Shown: positions 8,208 through 17,671, counted from the first letter of the stretch. The stretch: DNA of 64,000 bases from Hyphomicrobiales bacterium (GCA_900473415.1 UCLR01000009.1:62001-126000); one strand, 5' to 3'. Made by a program: numbers and translations. The notes: a model not told the origin generated them from the sequence alone.

Positions 8208-8233
8208 GAGCGGCGCGAAGTGTGCGCCGGCTC
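8208..8233. terminator. Hairpin between convergent wzm and methyltransferase genes
   Basis: GAGC-GGCGC, a 7-base loop, then GCGCC-G-GCTC can pair as a nine-base stem with one bulged base. It lies in the 54-base gap between two convergent operons, where a two-way terminator would be expected. There is no clear T-run on either side, so termination is inferred from stem and position only. Confidence 0.45.
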
Positions 8234-8240
8234 TCGGGCC

Positions 8241-8939
8241 CTATCTGACGATGACGGCCACGTTCGAACTCAGCGGCCCAAGCGGGAGACCGGCGGTCGC
8301 AATGAGCGAAGGACGCTTCCCATGAACGGGCCATTCGCGCTCGATCGTTCGCCGATCCAGAAAATCCATATTGGCCGGGTCCACCCAGTACTCATACCGC
8401 GTGCCCTTCAGCAGCTTGCGGAAGAGCGAGGGGCTGTAGTGGAGGAGCGGCATACTGGTATGGTGTTCGACGGGAAACCAGCGGTTCGGGAAGGTGATGA
8501 ACACGGCCTTCGCGACGCGCAGATGCTCGGCGATGAAAGCAGTGCGCTGCACGCTGCCGCCGACATGCTCGATGACGGCGTTCGAGCATGCGATATCGAA
8601 GCTCTGATCCTCGAAAGGTAGTCGTTCACCGGCCTCGATCTGCCGGAACGTCACTTTCGGATAAGAGCGCGAAACAGCATCGCCCTGCCCGAGTCCGGCG
8701 CAGGTGATGTTGTGCTGCCAAGGATAGTGCTTTTCGAGAAAATTCGCGCCTTCGTTTTCGTCATCGGATACCCCGATATCGAGAACGCGTGTGGTCTCAT
8801 TAGGTGACAGCTCACGCATGAACAGGTCGAACATCGACATCCGTGCCGCCTTCAACAGGCGCATGGCAAAGGAGGTGTCGACGCCGTCCCGATAATAGAC
8901 CGAGTCGATGTTCTCGTTGCTGTCGCGCGGATTGCTCAT
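8241..8939 (-). CDS. Class I SAM-dependent methyltransferase
   Basis: The protein has 232 residues. The SAM-binding motif I is VLDIGVSDDENEGANFL, followed by FRQIEAGERLPFEDQSFDIACSNAVIEHVG, with the typical methyltransferase-11 acidic and SNAVIEHV features. A later FPNRWFPVEHHTSMPLLHY stretch resembles methyltransferases in polysaccharide loci. It probably methylates a sugar or lipid-linked intermediate in the cytoplasm. The start overlaps the gtrA-like stop by four bases, placing it last in the gtrB–gtrA–methyltransferase series. The substrate is unknown. Confidence 0.82.
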   Translation of the reverse strand: MSNPRDSNENIDSVYYRDGVDTSFAMRLLKAARMSMFDLFMRELSPNETTRVLDIGVSDDENEGANFLEKHYPWQHNITCAGLGQGDAVSRSYPKVTFRQIEAGERLPFEDQSFDIACSNAVIEHVGGSVQRTAFIAEHLRVAKAVFITFPNRWFPVEHHTSMPLLHYSPSLFRKLLKGTRYEYWVDPANMDFLDRRTIEREWPVHGKRPSLIATAGLPLGPLSSNVAVIVR

Positions 8940-9406
8940 GGATTGTCCTTCGGCGGCAGGGGGGCGGCCGTTGATCCCGCCGCCCGGCCCTGGAAGACGA
9001 ACCGGTCATACAGGAGGAAATTGACCGCTAGGCCCACCGCGGCGCCAACAATGTAGGCGGGCGCATGCCGCAGTGCCTGGTCGTATTGGGCGACCCAGGA
9101 CAGCGCCGCGAGATTGGCGGCGGCTCCGGCTGAGCTCGCCATGAGATAACGCAAGAACTCTACGGGGGCCGTATGGATGCGCCCGTCTGCGAATGTGCTG
9201 GCCCGATTCAAGAGCCAGGTCACCGTCAGAGCCACAAGGGACGCGACGATTCGCGCCCAGCCGTAGGCGACGCCGAATGCGAGCGTGAGCCCAAAAAAGA
9301 AGCAGGCATCGACGATGAATCCGATGGCGCCGACGCCGAGAAAGCTGGGAAACTTGGTGATGAGCCGTGCGAGCGCATTGTGCGCTCCAGCCGTGCCGTT
9401 GCTCAT
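8936..9406 (-). CDS. GtrA family membrane protein
   Basis: The protein has 156 residues from the ATG at 9406, which overlaps the upstream stop in an ATGA arrangement; four more residues are possible from 9418. Four membrane helices are visible (FLGVGAIGFIVDACFFFGL, ARIVASLVALTVTWLLN, the YLMASSAGAAANLAAL region and YIVGAAVGLAVNFLLYDRFV). The motif NRASTFAD and the ending NFLLYDRFVF are characteristic of GtrA. Family members help flip undecaprenyl-phosphate sugars or sit next to the matching GtrB synthase, as here. The final tail is Pro/Ala-rich and probably cytoplasmic. Confidence 0.88.
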   Translation of the reverse strand: MSNGTAGAHNALARLITKFPSFLGVGAIGFIVDACFFFGLTLAFGVAYGWARIVASLVALTVTWLLNRASTFADGRIHTAPVEFLRYLMASSAGAAANLAALSWVAQYDQALRHAPAYIVGAAVGLAVNFLLYDRFVFQGRAAGSTAAPLPPKDNP

Positions 9407-10335
9407 GGCGCCGGGCATTGAAGGTAAGCCAGTCGCTTCATTTCTCGGCGACCGCGTGTGACCGTGTCTAGGATGAAGCCGCAGGACAGCGCAAGCAGCG
9501 CTGACAACATGATCCCGGTCGCGAGAAGCGCCGTCGGCAGGCGCGGGACCAGCCCCGTCGCAACGAACTCGATCAACACCGACCCTCCGGTCAGCAACGA
9601 GATCGCGGCAAGGATTCCGGCGGCCATCGAGAAGAACGCCAGCGGCCTCTCCTCTTTCACGAGGAAGCCAATGAGGCGAAGGATCCGGAACCCGTCGCTA
9701 TAGGTTCGTAGTTTGCTGTGCGAGCCGACGGGGCGCTCCTTGTACGGAGCCTCGATCTCCGACATCGGCAGGCGCAAATCAAGGGCATGCACAACCAACT
9801 CGGTCTCGATCTCGAAGCCGCTCGACATGGTCGGAAACGACTTCACGTAGCGGCGGGAAAATGCCTTGTAGCCAGACAACATATCGGTCGTGGCCGTTCC
9901 GAAGATCCATTGGACGAGCCCGGTCAACAGCTTGTTCCCCCAAGCGTGGCCTGCACGATAAGCGGCCGAACTGTCGGCTACGCGAGCGGCGTTCACCATG
10001 TCATATGGACCAGACAGCAACTCATCGACCAGGCGCTGCGCCACCGTGGCATCGTAGGTGTCGTCGCCATCGACCATCATGTAGACGTCGGCATCAACGT
10101 CGCTGAACATGCGGCGGACGACGTTCCCCTTGCCCTGAAGCTTTTCCTTTCGCACGGTCGCTCCGGCCAGGCGCGCGGCCTCATCCGTACCGTCCGTCGA
10201 ATTATTGTCGTAGACGTAGATTTCGGCCTGCGGAAGCGCTTCGCGGAAGCGGCGAACGACGTTGGCGATCGTCAGCGCTTCATTGTAGCACGGCACCAGG
10301 ACGGCGATCCGATGGCTGGCGGTAGGCAACGGCAT
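9403..10335 (-). CDS. GtrB-like family 2 glycosyltransferase (polyprenyl-phosphate glycosyltransferase)
   Basis: The protein has 310 residues from the ATG at 10335. The GT2 domain starts HRIAVLVPCYNEALTIANVV, with DNNSTDGT and the MVDGDDTYD metal-binding region. Then comes DMLSGYKAFSRRYVKSFP, the typical segment of DPM1/GtrB-type enzymes, and two C-terminal membrane helices around residues 230–300. It should make undecaprenyl-phosphate sugar at the inner face of the membrane for the neighbouring GtrA and a GT-C enzyme such as the one at the left window edge. Its stop overlaps the gtrA-like start by four bases. The donor sugar is not predictable. Confidence 0.87.
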   Translation of the reverse strand: MPLPTASHRIAVLVPCYNEALTIANVVRRFREALPQAEIYVYDNNSTDGTDEAARLAGATVRKEKLQGKGNVVRRMFSDVDADVYMMVDGDDTYDATVAQRLVDELLSGPYDMVNAARVADSSAAYRAGHAWGNKLLTGLVQWIFGTATTDMLSGYKAFSRRYVKSFPTMSSGFEIETELVVHALDLRLPMSEIEAPYKERPVGSHSKLRTYSDGFRILRLIGFLVKEERPLAFFSMAAGILAAISLLTGGSVLIEFVATGLVPRLPTALLATGIMLSALLALSCGFILDTVTRGRREMKRLAYLQCPAP

Positions 10336-10431
10336 GCTGGGCTCACATGGCTGGAGAAGCGCCTTCCTACTGGCCCGGCCGCTGAGCTTCAAGCGCGATC
10401 TGGCACCGGATTGATCGCGATCGGAACGCTC

Positions 10432-11649
10432 TCAGGACTGGATGAAGGCTGAACCCTCGCTCCAGAGCCGCTGCCTGGCACGCCGCTCGCCCTCGCCTGC
10501 GGAGTGGAGCGCCGAGCGAAACTCCTCCGCGGCCCGTTTATTGTGAGCGAAGTTCCAGGCGGGGTCGATCTGCAGGGTTGGCTCGATCCGCTCCTTGCCG
10601 AACGCGACGAGAGACGGGTCCCAGCCATAGCGCTCCGCCGTAATGGAGACCGCCCGCGCCGCGTCCACCGACCGCTGGCGTCGGATCAGCATCTGGTCGA
10701 TCAGGCCCGTGAAATGATCGAAGCTCAGCGGCACTTCGCTCGTCAATGTCGAGCGGGCCGCTGCGATGCCATCCTTGCACATCGCCGCGATGCAACGCGC
10801 GATCTCGGCGGGGCGCTCGTCGGTCAGCTCGACAACGCTGCGTTCGTTCAGGCCGAAATACTCGAAGTCATGCGCGAAAGACGCGAACACCGACGTCGAA
10901 GCCGAGAGAAGCTGCACCATCGGCAGTGCTCGCGAGGCCGTCGAGGATGCGGCGACCGTCCCGCCGCTGCCGCAGCCGACGAAGGCGCTGGCGTGATGTG
11001 TGAGTTCGGCAATCTGGCGCAGGCTAAGACTGCCGGCATAACAGGACCGGGAATCCCGCAGTTCCATCGGAAGATGGGTTGAGAAGATGACCGTCGCGTC
11101 CGGAAGGATGCGATAGAGCTCGTCGGCAATGCTCTGCGCGATCTCAGGCGTCACGAACGACTGGCCACTCTTCGACGAGCATTCAAAGATAATCCGGTGG
11201 TTCCGCTCGGCGATGCGATGCAAGCGGACGAAATCCCGCGTCTGTTCTATCTCTGCATCGCTTAGCGTGATGACATTCTCGATTGGCACAGTAATTTCAT
11301 GCCCGTAGCTTCGTAAAATGGAGCTGCGAATCGTGCCGTCATAGTTCTGGAAGTTCTCGGGCCAGATTTGCGACAAGAGCACCTGATCGAATTGCCGCCT
11401 GCCGTACAGCCGCAAGGCCTCTCGCTCGAAATTCCGCCAAGCGATGTCATGCTGGTCCCAGCCGGGAACCGGTATCCGCCAAACCTCGTCGATATGCGGG
11501 TTGTTTGCAATGACTCCGGCGCACTGGCTCGATATCGCCCAGGTGATCTCCGCATCCGGATAGTCGTGGCGAAGCTGGCGGGCGAGAATTGTCGCATAGA
11601 GGCAGTCGCCGTTCGAGCCGAGCTGGCCGAGCAGGATACGCTGGGTCAT
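10432..11649 (-). CDS. Glycosyltransferase family 9-like (heptosyltransferase-type) protein
   Basis: The protein has 405 residues. The beginning RILLGQLGSNGDCLYATILA, with EITWAISSQCAGVI and HIDEVWRIPVP, is the GT-B N-domain pattern of GT9 enzymes (ADP-heptose:LPS heptosyltransferases). In the C-domain, FVGCGSGGTVAASSTASRALP takes the place of the usual GxDSG–HLA motif, so the key acceptor-side residues differ from classic heptosyltransferases. A helical tail follows from about residue 330. It is on the same strand as the upstream C-methyltransferase, 29 bases away. It is likely a soluble or peripheral glycosyltransferase of this locus; the donor is uncertain. Confidence 0.72.
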   Translation of the reverse strand: MTQRILLGQLGSNGDCLYATILARQLRHDYPDAEITWAISSQCAGVIANNPHIDEVWRIPVPGWDQHDIAWRNFEREALRLYGRRQFDQVLLSQIWPENFQNYDGTIRSSILRSYGHEITVPIENVITLSDAEIEQTRDFVRLHRIAERNHRIIFECSSKSGQSFVTPEIAQSIADELYRILPDATVIFSTHLPMELRDSRSCYAGSLSLRQIAELTHHASAFVGCGSGGTVAASSTASRALPMVQLLSASTSVFASFAHDFEYFGLNERSVVELTDERPAEIARCIAAMCKDGIAAARSTLTSEVPLSFDHFTGLIDQMLIRRQRSVDAARAVSITAERYGWDPSLVAFGKERIEPTLQIDPAWNFAHNKRAAEEFRSALHSAGEGERRARQRLWSEGSAFIQS

Positions 11650-11678
11650 GGCAGTCCAAATGTTCTCGGCTCTAGCGC

Positions 11679-13022
11679 CTATCGAGGGGAGACCGCCGAG
11701 GAAAGAGCGAGATTGAGCATGCTCGTATCCGCCTGAGCCGCTAGCAGCGCCGCTTCATAGTTCTCGATACCAATAACTTCGACCTTCGGCAGAGGGAAAA
11801 TCATCTTCGTGCCCGCTGCGATAGCCGCACGTTCGCGCTCAAGAAACTCCTTCCGGAAATGCCATGGCAGCACCAGGTAGTAGTCAGGCCGCGCGGCTCG
11901 CGATTCTTCCTCCGACACAATCGGGATGTCGGTGCCGAGCGTCTTCGAGCCAACCTTTTGCGGGTTCCGGTCAGCCGCGCAATCGACGATCACGCGGTTG
12001 ATGCCATACCATTGCAGCAGCACATTGCCCTTAGTCGAGGCACCATAGACATGCACCCGCTCTCCGCGCGCACGGATGTCGAACAGCAAGGTATTGAGCT
12101 CATCTTTGAGCTGATCTATACGCTGCTGGAATTCAAGGTACGGGCGGTCGGTATCGAGTTCCATTTCGAATTCGCGGATCCGAAGTCCGTGAAGCAGTTG
12201 CCGATCTTCCGCCGTGCCGAAACGACTGTTGGAGGCATGGCAAGCATAGCAGCGTATGCTCCCGCCGTTGATATCGTTGATCTCGGCCTTGAAGACGCGC
12301 AGCCCGGCTCGGGCCGCGATCTCCTCGAGCACCGCCAGGCTATAGTACTCGAGATGCTCGTGGCAGATCGTGTCGAACGAATTCTGCACGAGCATCAACG
12401 GCAGGTATGACATCTCGAATATCCAGATGCCATCCGGTCTGAGCAGTCGGCGCACGTTCGTTGCGAAGTTGACCGGATTTTCGAGGTCATAGAACATCGC
12501 GATCGACGTCACGATATCTATCCCGCCTTCGGGCAAAACAGCGAGAGCTTGGCTGGAGGGGAAGACGGTATTGACAACGTTGACCGAGCTGTCGATCTCA
12601 TTGGCGATGTCAGATGGATCGACGCCGTACTTGACCGATCCTTCCGGATAGTACGACAACAACGTTCCGTCATTGCAGCCGATATCCAGTACGGTTACGT
12701 CCGTGGAATCGACGACGGCGAGAGCGCTTCGCACGATACCTGCGAGGTGATTTCGCATCGTCTGGTTCGTTCCGGACCGGTACCAGTAATTTGCGTAGAG
12801 GATCTCCGGCGGGAACGAGTGCGCGAGTTGCAGCAGGCCGCAGCCGTTTTCGTTCTGCGTGAGATCGCATCGCACGAGCTGGGTGGGGAGCCTCCGCATC
12901 GGGGGCATCAGGACGTCCGGCTTGACGAAGGATCCTTGCAGATACTGTGCGCCGAGGTCGATCACTGGTGCCAGGCTGTTCGAGCCGCAGACACGGCAGG
13001 TTTGACGATAGCGGGGATGCAA
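11679..13022 (-). CDS. Nucleotide-sugar C-methyltransferase (TylCIII/NovU type)
   Basis: The protein has 447 residues in three parts. An N-terminal zinc-binding domain starts CRVCGSNSLAPVIDLGAQ, with a second Cys in VRCDLTQNENGCGL. A central SAM-binding domain contains VLDIGCNDGTLLSYYP and DIVTSIAMFYDLENP. A C-terminal Rossmann-like domain contains VHVYGASTKGNVLLQW. The FDTICHEHLEYYS motif carries the His/Glu/Tyr residues used for C-methylation of keto sugars in this family. It would add a branch methyl to a 4-keto-6-deoxy nucleotide sugar. Such products need a 4,6-dehydratase, and candidates are encoded at 2634 and 22212. Confidence 0.88.
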   Translation of the reverse strand: MHPRYRQTCRVCGSNSLAPVIDLGAQYLQGSFVKPDVLMPPMRRLPTQLVRCDLTQNENGCGLLQLAHSFPPEILYANYWYRSGTNQTMRNHLAGIVRSALAVVDSTDVTVLDIGCNDGTLLSYYPEGSVKYGVDPSDIANEIDSSVNVVNTVFPSSQALAVLPEGGIDIVTSIAMFYDLENPVNFATNVRRLLRPDGIWIFEMSYLPLMLVQNSFDTICHEHLEYYSLAVLEEIAARAGLRVFKAEINDINGGSIRCYACHASNSRFGTAEDRQLLHGLRIREFEMELDTDRPYLEFQQRIDQLKDELNTLLFDIRARGERVHVYGASTKGNVLLQWYGINRVIVDCAADRNPQKVGSKTLGTDIPIVSEEESRAARPDYYLVLPWHFRKEFLERERAAIAAGTKMIFPLPKVEVIGIENYEAALLAAQADTSMLNLALSSAVSPR

Positions 13023-13155
13023 GAAAACCTCCTGTGACGGATCTACGCCGTCAGGGGCTGGGACGGCCCCTCGCTCGAAAGCCGCTTCGGCAGCGCTGTA
13101 TCCGGCCTCCTATCCCAACTAAGCGATCCCGGCAATGCTGACCCGCGCGCAGCGA

Positions 13156-14175
13156 TCAGCGCATCCGCTCCCGCCACGCGCAGGAATAGAGCTGCGGCAC
13201 CTCGCGCAAGGGAAGCCGGTGGCCCGACGAGACATCGATGACCTCGCAATCTGAGATGACGGCCGCCCGATCGAGCCCCCCGACGAAGTCCAGCTTCCCG
13301 TCCGCGCCGCGACTGTCTCTGTGCATCGCCGGAAACGCCCTGGGCTCTTCGATGAGATCGAGAACCGAGCCAGCGAGATCCGAGCGCGCGAAGAAAGCAT
13401 TGACCCCGCTCGACCCGGTGCCGACGAAGCGGTAGCCCTTCTCATCGGCAAGCGAGCACAGGGCCGCGATTGATGCTCCAAAGTAGAGTCCGCTCGGATG
13501 AGCTGCAAATCGCGCGAAATCCGGCGAGTAGGGAATTGTGATGGGGGCGACGTCACCGAGCACCGGATTGACCTCGCAAATCACGATCGCCGGGTTGACC
13601 ACGGAGATCGCTTTCCAGATCCAGTAGTCGTTGCCGTCGACATCGATCGACAAGACGCCGAGCTCGCCGGAAAAGCCGGTCTCGGCCAGCAGGTCGTTGA
13701 TGTTCTCGGCCGTCACGAAGGCCGTCTTGGCCGTCAGGTCGTGCATCCAGAAATATGGTTGCGCGCGAAGGCTGGCCATGTTGGCTTCGTCCCCGTCGAG
13801 GACGAGGCCCTTCCAGCCGCGGTGCCGCATCAAGAACCTGCAATTCGCCTCTCGGAAGGTCTCGACACCGAATTCGACGAAGCGAGGGGCGACAGCCGGC
13901 AGGCGCTCGACGAGCCATTCGATGATCCCGTCCTCGCCCCACTGCGAGTAGACTCGGAACTCGACCTGAGACAGGTCGTGTATCCGTTGCCGCGAAGCCA
14001 ACGAGCGAGCTGCCACGACGCCCTGCAGCATCAAGGACCGATCGGCGAAATCTTCGAGCAACAATCGGCCCATCGCGGCCTCGCCTGCAGCCGTGGTTGA
14101 AAGCCGGACGGCCTCTTTCGCATCGACGGAGCTACGGGCGATCTCCGACAGGACGTTACGAATCTTGGCGAACAT
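13156..14175 (-). CDS. FkbM-related methyltransferase domain protein
   Basis: The protein has 339 residues from the ATG at 14175 (a TTG lies directly before it). Near residue 75 it has YSQWGEDGIIEWLVERLP, then RFVEFGVETFREANCRFLM, a SAM-binding motif I variant, then GLVLDGDEANM and LGVLSIDVDGNDYWIWKAI, which match the conserved blocks of FkbM-type O-methyltransferases. The final part has no recognised domain. It is 31 bases from the start of the next gene's product (14209) and shares its strand. It is presumed to methylate a sugar hydroxyl of the polysaccharide. This paralogue does not share the LRSAGFELID tail of the other two FkbM-related proteins. Confidence 0.78.
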   Translation of the reverse strand: MFAKIRNVLSEIARSSVDAKEAVRLSTTAAGEAAMGRLLLEDFADRSLMLQGVVAARSLASRQRIHDLSQVEFRVYSQWGEDGIIEWLVERLPAVAPRFVEFGVETFREANCRFLMRHRGWKGLVLDGDEANMASLRAQPYFWMHDLTAKTAFVTAENINDLLAETGFSGELGVLSIDVDGNDYWIWKAISVVNPAIVICEVNPVLGDVAPITIPYSPDFARFAAHPSGLYFGASIAALCSLADEKGYRFVGTGSSGVNAFFARSDLAGSVLDLIEEPRAFPAMHRDSRGADGKLDFVGGLDRAAVISDCEVIDVSSGHRLPLREVPQLYSCAWRERMR

Positions 14176-14208
14176 CAACTCAACGCCTTCTCGCTCGGCC
14201 AGTCGCGA

Positions 14209-15219
14209 TCATGCACTGCGTGCGGCAGCCATCGCCTCTCGATACAGATCGCCATAGCCTCGTGGGCCGGGCGCTGGAATCAAGCTGAGATAAGCTGCGG
14301 CCAGGTCGTACATCGCATAATTCATATGAGCGATCAGCGCAGCCCGCAGGATCTTATCGGCACCGAAATCGGACATGCTGGCCGCGGTTCGGAAGTAGAT
14401 CGCCTCGCACCACAGCAGCCGCGAACGAGAAACCGGCCACGGTATGTCACGCGTCGAATTGTAGCCGGCGCTCACCAAGTCGATGAGCTCGAAGCCAGCG
14501 CTCCGCAGCCGGGAATGGATGTCGGCGGCCAGGGGTTGCCCGGAGTAGACCTCGTCGAACTCGACCTCGCAGTGAATGGCCGACGCCTTCTCGACAACGC
14601 TGTGACCTCCCAGGAGAACGTCGAGTTCACCGCCTTGGACATCGATCTTGAGGAAGTCGCAGTCCTGTATCTCGGCGACGTCGTCCAACCGCGTCGTCGT
14701 AACATCGATCTCCTTGACGGGCGCGCACATCGCAGACAGATGCTCGAAACGATCCAGCAGGGCAAAATTCGCCGGAAACAGCGACGATGTGGGATCGAAG
14801 GCGTTGATATGAAAACGCCGCGACGTGCCGTCTCCGATGAAATAATTCAGCATCGTGACGTTCGGCTCGCTGTGAAGACGCTTGGCTGCCGCGTCCTCGA
14901 GGGGCTCGAAGCCCACCACATGCGCGATACCAAGCTCGACCAGCGGCTGATAAGCGTGCTTCTCCGTCGTCAGCTCTTGTGCGCCGACATCGATGACGTG
15001 AATTGTCGGAAAGGTTCCATTCGGTAGAGCCGAGGCTGGGAACGGAACGGCTGTCGGCCCCTGGGCTGAGTGAACACGAACTCCGCCAGGACGTTGCGCG
15101 ACCTGCATCTGCAGGAGCAATTGACTGCGGCGCTGGAGCAGTTCGTCTCGCGTCGCGGCCGCTCGGGCAAGCTCGTCACGCAGTCTCTGCAACTCAGCCT
15201 CGTCCGTACCTGGCATCAT
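14209..15219 (-). CDS. FkbM family methyltransferase with N-terminal coiled coil
   Basis: The protein has 336 residues from paired ATGs at 15219/15216, which follow GGATAGG; a GTG at 15270 would add 17 residues. The first 40 residues form a charged coiled coil (ELQRLRDELARAAATRDELL). The methyltransferase domain has IHVIDVGAQE (motif I), VVGFEPLEDAA, and CDFLKIDVQGGELDVLLGG, the FkbM core. The tail, from LRSAGFELID onward, is shared with the degenerate paralogue at 4102–5019. It is first in the minus-strand operon that runs to 8241. It probably O-methylates a sugar of the chain, perhaps at the end; the position is unknown. Confidence 0.83.
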   Translation of the reverse strand: MMPGTDEAELQRLRDELARAAATRDELLQRRSQLLLQMQVAQRPGGVRVHSAQGPTAVPFPASALPNGTFPTIHVIDVGAQELTTEKHAYQPLVELGIAHVVGFEPLEDAAAKRLHSEPNVTMLNYFIGDGTSRRFHINAFDPTSSLFPANFALLDRFEHLSAMCAPVKEIDVTTTRLDDVAEIQDCDFLKIDVQGGELDVLLGGHSVVEKASAIHCEVEFDEVYSGQPLAADIHSRLRSAGFELIDLVSAGYNSTRDIPWPVSRSRLLWCEAIYFRTAASMSDFGADKILRAALIAHMNYAMYDLAAAYLSLIPAPGPRGYGDLYREAMAAARSA

Positions 15220-15508
15220 CTGAAACCTATCCACCATATGCGCCGAAAACGATTGTGCGCACTGGAGCACTTCGAGCGCCGTCCATCCGGAGGCGGACCC
15301 TACTCACCTGATCGACCCCGGAGACCGCCTTATCCGGGAAGGTCGCCTCCGCCGTAGCAGCACTGCCTTGTCGTATCAAGCGAACCCCCGCCTCTGGATG
15401 CGTGCGCGCAGCGTCGTGGCCGGTGGCTGGCTTCCCATATGGGACGATGCTAGTGGCTTCGCTTGTCTGGGCCAAACCGATGAAGCGGCCTCGCCTCGCA
15501 GGGTTTTC

Positions 15509-16384
15509 ATGTCTCCCGACGTCAGCGTTGTGATCCCGGTCTATCAGCGGCAGCAACAGGCTGAAGCGGCTTTGCGATCCGTGGTCGCCCAGAAGGACGT
15601 CGGCTTTGAAATTGTGATCGTCGACGACGGTTCGACCGAGCCGTTCGTCATCCCCCCCGACCTGGCGAGCGACGATCGAATCCGACTCCTGCGACAATCC
15701 AATGCCGGGGCTGCGGCCGCGCGCAATGCTGGCGTCCGAGCAGCGCGGGCCGATTGGATAGCCTTCCTGGATTCCGACGACCTTTGGCATTCGGGCAAGC
15801 TTGCCGGTCAGCTAGCGTTTGCTCGCCGCGGTCAGGATGGCGAAAGCCCCTTGACCGCAATCATGTGCGGTTTTGTGCAGGTCGACCTTTCGAGCGGTCG
15901 CAGACGCTCCCGCATACCGGCGGAAAGCCGGCGAGCTGCGGATTTCGCGGCGGGTTGCTGGTTTGGCCCGGGTTCGACTGCGCTCATCCCTCGCGCAGCC
16001 TTCGACGAGATCGGACCGTTTGACGAAAGCTTGGCAAGGCTGGAGGATCTCGACTGGTTTCTCCGGCTCGGCATGGCCGGCGGCGGAGTGGCCACGTGGC
16101 CTCGCCTCGCGGTCTCGGTCAATGTGGGCGGCAAGCCCTCGATCGAGAGGCTTGACGGCGCCGTTGCGGTACTCCGTGCCAAATGGCTGAAGCCGAACCG
16201 TCTGGATCTGGAAAGCGCCCGCAACCTGGCCGCATACCTCGCGCTTGAGCAGGCCAGCGCCCGCTTCAACGCTCAGCAATGGCTTGGCGGAATTGGCTGC
16301 ATGATCCGCTCGCTGATCCTGCGCCCAAGATTGTCGGTACCGTTGCGCCGATGGTGGTCCAGCGCGGAGACCACTCATCAGTAG
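15509..16384 (+). CDS. Family 2 glycosyltransferase
   Basis: The protein has 291 residues from the ATG at 15509, with AGGG about eight bases upstream; a longer frame to 15368 has no such site. The GT2 signature is VSVVIPVYQRQQQAEAAL, IVIVDDGSTEP and WIAFLDSDDLWH, with a later DWFLRLGMAGG segment. The C-terminal third is helical with one hydrophobic stretch, probably membrane associated rather than spanning. It should transfer one sugar during chain assembly in the cytoplasm. It converges on the next GT2 gene, and the two coding regions overlap by seven bases at their ends. Donor and acceptor are unknown. Confidence 0.87.
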   Translation: MSPDVSVVIPVYQRQQQAEAALRSVVAQKDVGFEIVIVDDGSTEPFVIPPDLASDDRIRLLRQSNAGAAAARNAGVRAARADWIAFLDSDDLWHSGKLAGQLAFARRGQDGESPLTAIMCGFVQVDLSSGRRRSRIPAESRRAADFAAGCWFGPGSTALIPRAAFDEIGPFDESLARLEDLDWFLRLGMAGGGVATWPRLAVSVNVGGKPSIERLDGAVAVLRAKWLKPNRLDLESARNLAAYLALEQASARFNAQQWLGGIGCMIRSLILRPRLSVPLRRWWSSAETTHQ

Positions 16385-17259
16385 CCGGAAAGCCTGCCAC
16401 GCCACATCCATGCGAGCCTGAGGCCAGGCGCAAGAGCGCGTAGCGACCTCCAGCCGATGCCCTCTTGTCCTTGCTCGGGCCTTTCGCCGCTCAACCGCAA
16501 TTTGAGGACGGCTAGCGCGTATGATGCCTGGGCGAATCGCCGAATATCGTCGGTGCCAGCGGGATCGAGCAGAAGCATTCTCGCCAGCTTTGCCTCGGCC
16601 TTGTAGACCCTGCGACGGCCTTCGAGATCGCCCGATATCGTGTGCGACCCCTGATGAACGCGGTAGAAATACAGAGGCTGGTCGAATGACAACCCAGCTC
16701 GGTGCGAAGTCGCGACGCGCACCATGAACTCACGGTCGGCCGCCAGTCCGAGCTCGGGACGGATGGGCCCTATTTCAGTCAGGAGTTCGCGCCTGAAGAT
16801 TCGTGCGTTGATCGCGGGAATGCCGAACATCGCCCCTTCGATCGTCAGATTGCGAGGATGACGGCGAAGCGTCGCTTGCTCGAGACGCTCCCCGAACAAT
16901 GCCGGAGAGCTAATCCACCCGGCTTTCGGCTCCCTGTCGAGCGCTGCCAGGGCATCCGCCACCGCCCCTGGGACGAGCAGGTCGTCGCTATTGAGAATCA
17001 GCACGAATTCGCCGGTCGCTTCCGCCAATGCCTGATTCATGCCGTCATAGATGCCGCTGTCTCGGCGGGAGACGATGCGGACCCGGGGGTCGCGCTCGGC
17101 GATCGACAAAGTCGCGTCGGTCGATCCGCCGTCTGCGATCAGAACCTCCACGCGGGTCGCGGAGGTCGGACCGACTGCCGGGGCGATACTGCCTAAGGCG
17201 CTGGCAAGGAATCGCTCGGAATTCCTCGTCGCGACCACGCAGCTCAATTTGATGGGCAA
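16378..17259 (-). CDS. Family 2 glycosyltransferase (TTG start)
   Basis: The protein has 293 residues if translation starts at the TTG at 17259, which has AGGAGAG six bases upstream. The frame stays open to 17553, but the extension has no ribosome site and low-complexity coding, so I prefer the TTG. The GT2 domain starts at once (IKLSCVVATRNSERFL), then LIADGGSTDATL, SGIYDGMNQALAEATGEFV and LILNSDDLLVPG. This set is close to WcaE/Kfo-type glycosyltransferases of O-antigen loci. Its end overlaps the convergent GT2 gene by seven bases. Substrate unknown. Confidence 0.85.
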   Translation of the reverse strand: MPIKLSCVVATRNSERFLASALGSIAPAVGPTSATRVEVLIADGGSTDATLSIAERDPRVRIVSRRDSGIYDGMNQALAEATGEFVLILNSDDLLVPGAVADALAALDREPKAGWISSPALFGERLEQATLRRHPRNLTIEGAMFGIPAINARIFRRELLTEIGPIRPELGLAADREFMVRVATSHRAGLSFDQPLYFYRVHQGSHTISGDLEGRRRVYKAEAKLARMLLLDPAGTDDIRRFAQASYALAVLKLRLSGERPEQGQEGIGWRSLRALAPGLRLAWMWRGRLSGY

Positions 17260-17671
17260 GGCACTCTCTCCTGATCGTCCGCTGCCGGGCGCGGCGCCGC
17301 AACGGGCGGCTCCAAAGTCGCGCACGATTGTGGTTTGGCCGGCGCCGGAATCGATGTCTGCGCAAGGGTCGTTGTTGCGGTGTCCGCGACCGGCACACCG
17401 ACCGAAGCAGGACCGGATTCTTGGATGAGGCGGACCGGGAACAGCGGAAACATGGCTCTTGCCGTGGGGCGGCAGGACAAGATGCTGTCTACCTTTCGCA
17501 GTTGTTCCTGGATAGGGGGATATCGTTTTGCTCGGCGAAGCGGCGCTCACCATCCTTCAGATCGGGCCTCGACGAGCGTCATGAGGCGTCATACGCCTGA
17601 AACGCTCTTCTTCGTCGATTAGGGCGCCCGAAACGCTTCGGCCATCGCGCGAACCTGCGTTGCCGGCGGCG
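17260..17671. other. Intergenic region upstream of the TTG-start GT2 gene
   Basis: About 410 bases with no convincing protein. It should hold the promoter for the GT2 gene on the minus strand and any terminator of the lipoprotein gene. A short inverted repeat, AGGCG-TCATA-CGCCT, lies at about 17584–17598. No clear sigma-70 promoter was identified. Confidence 0.4.
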
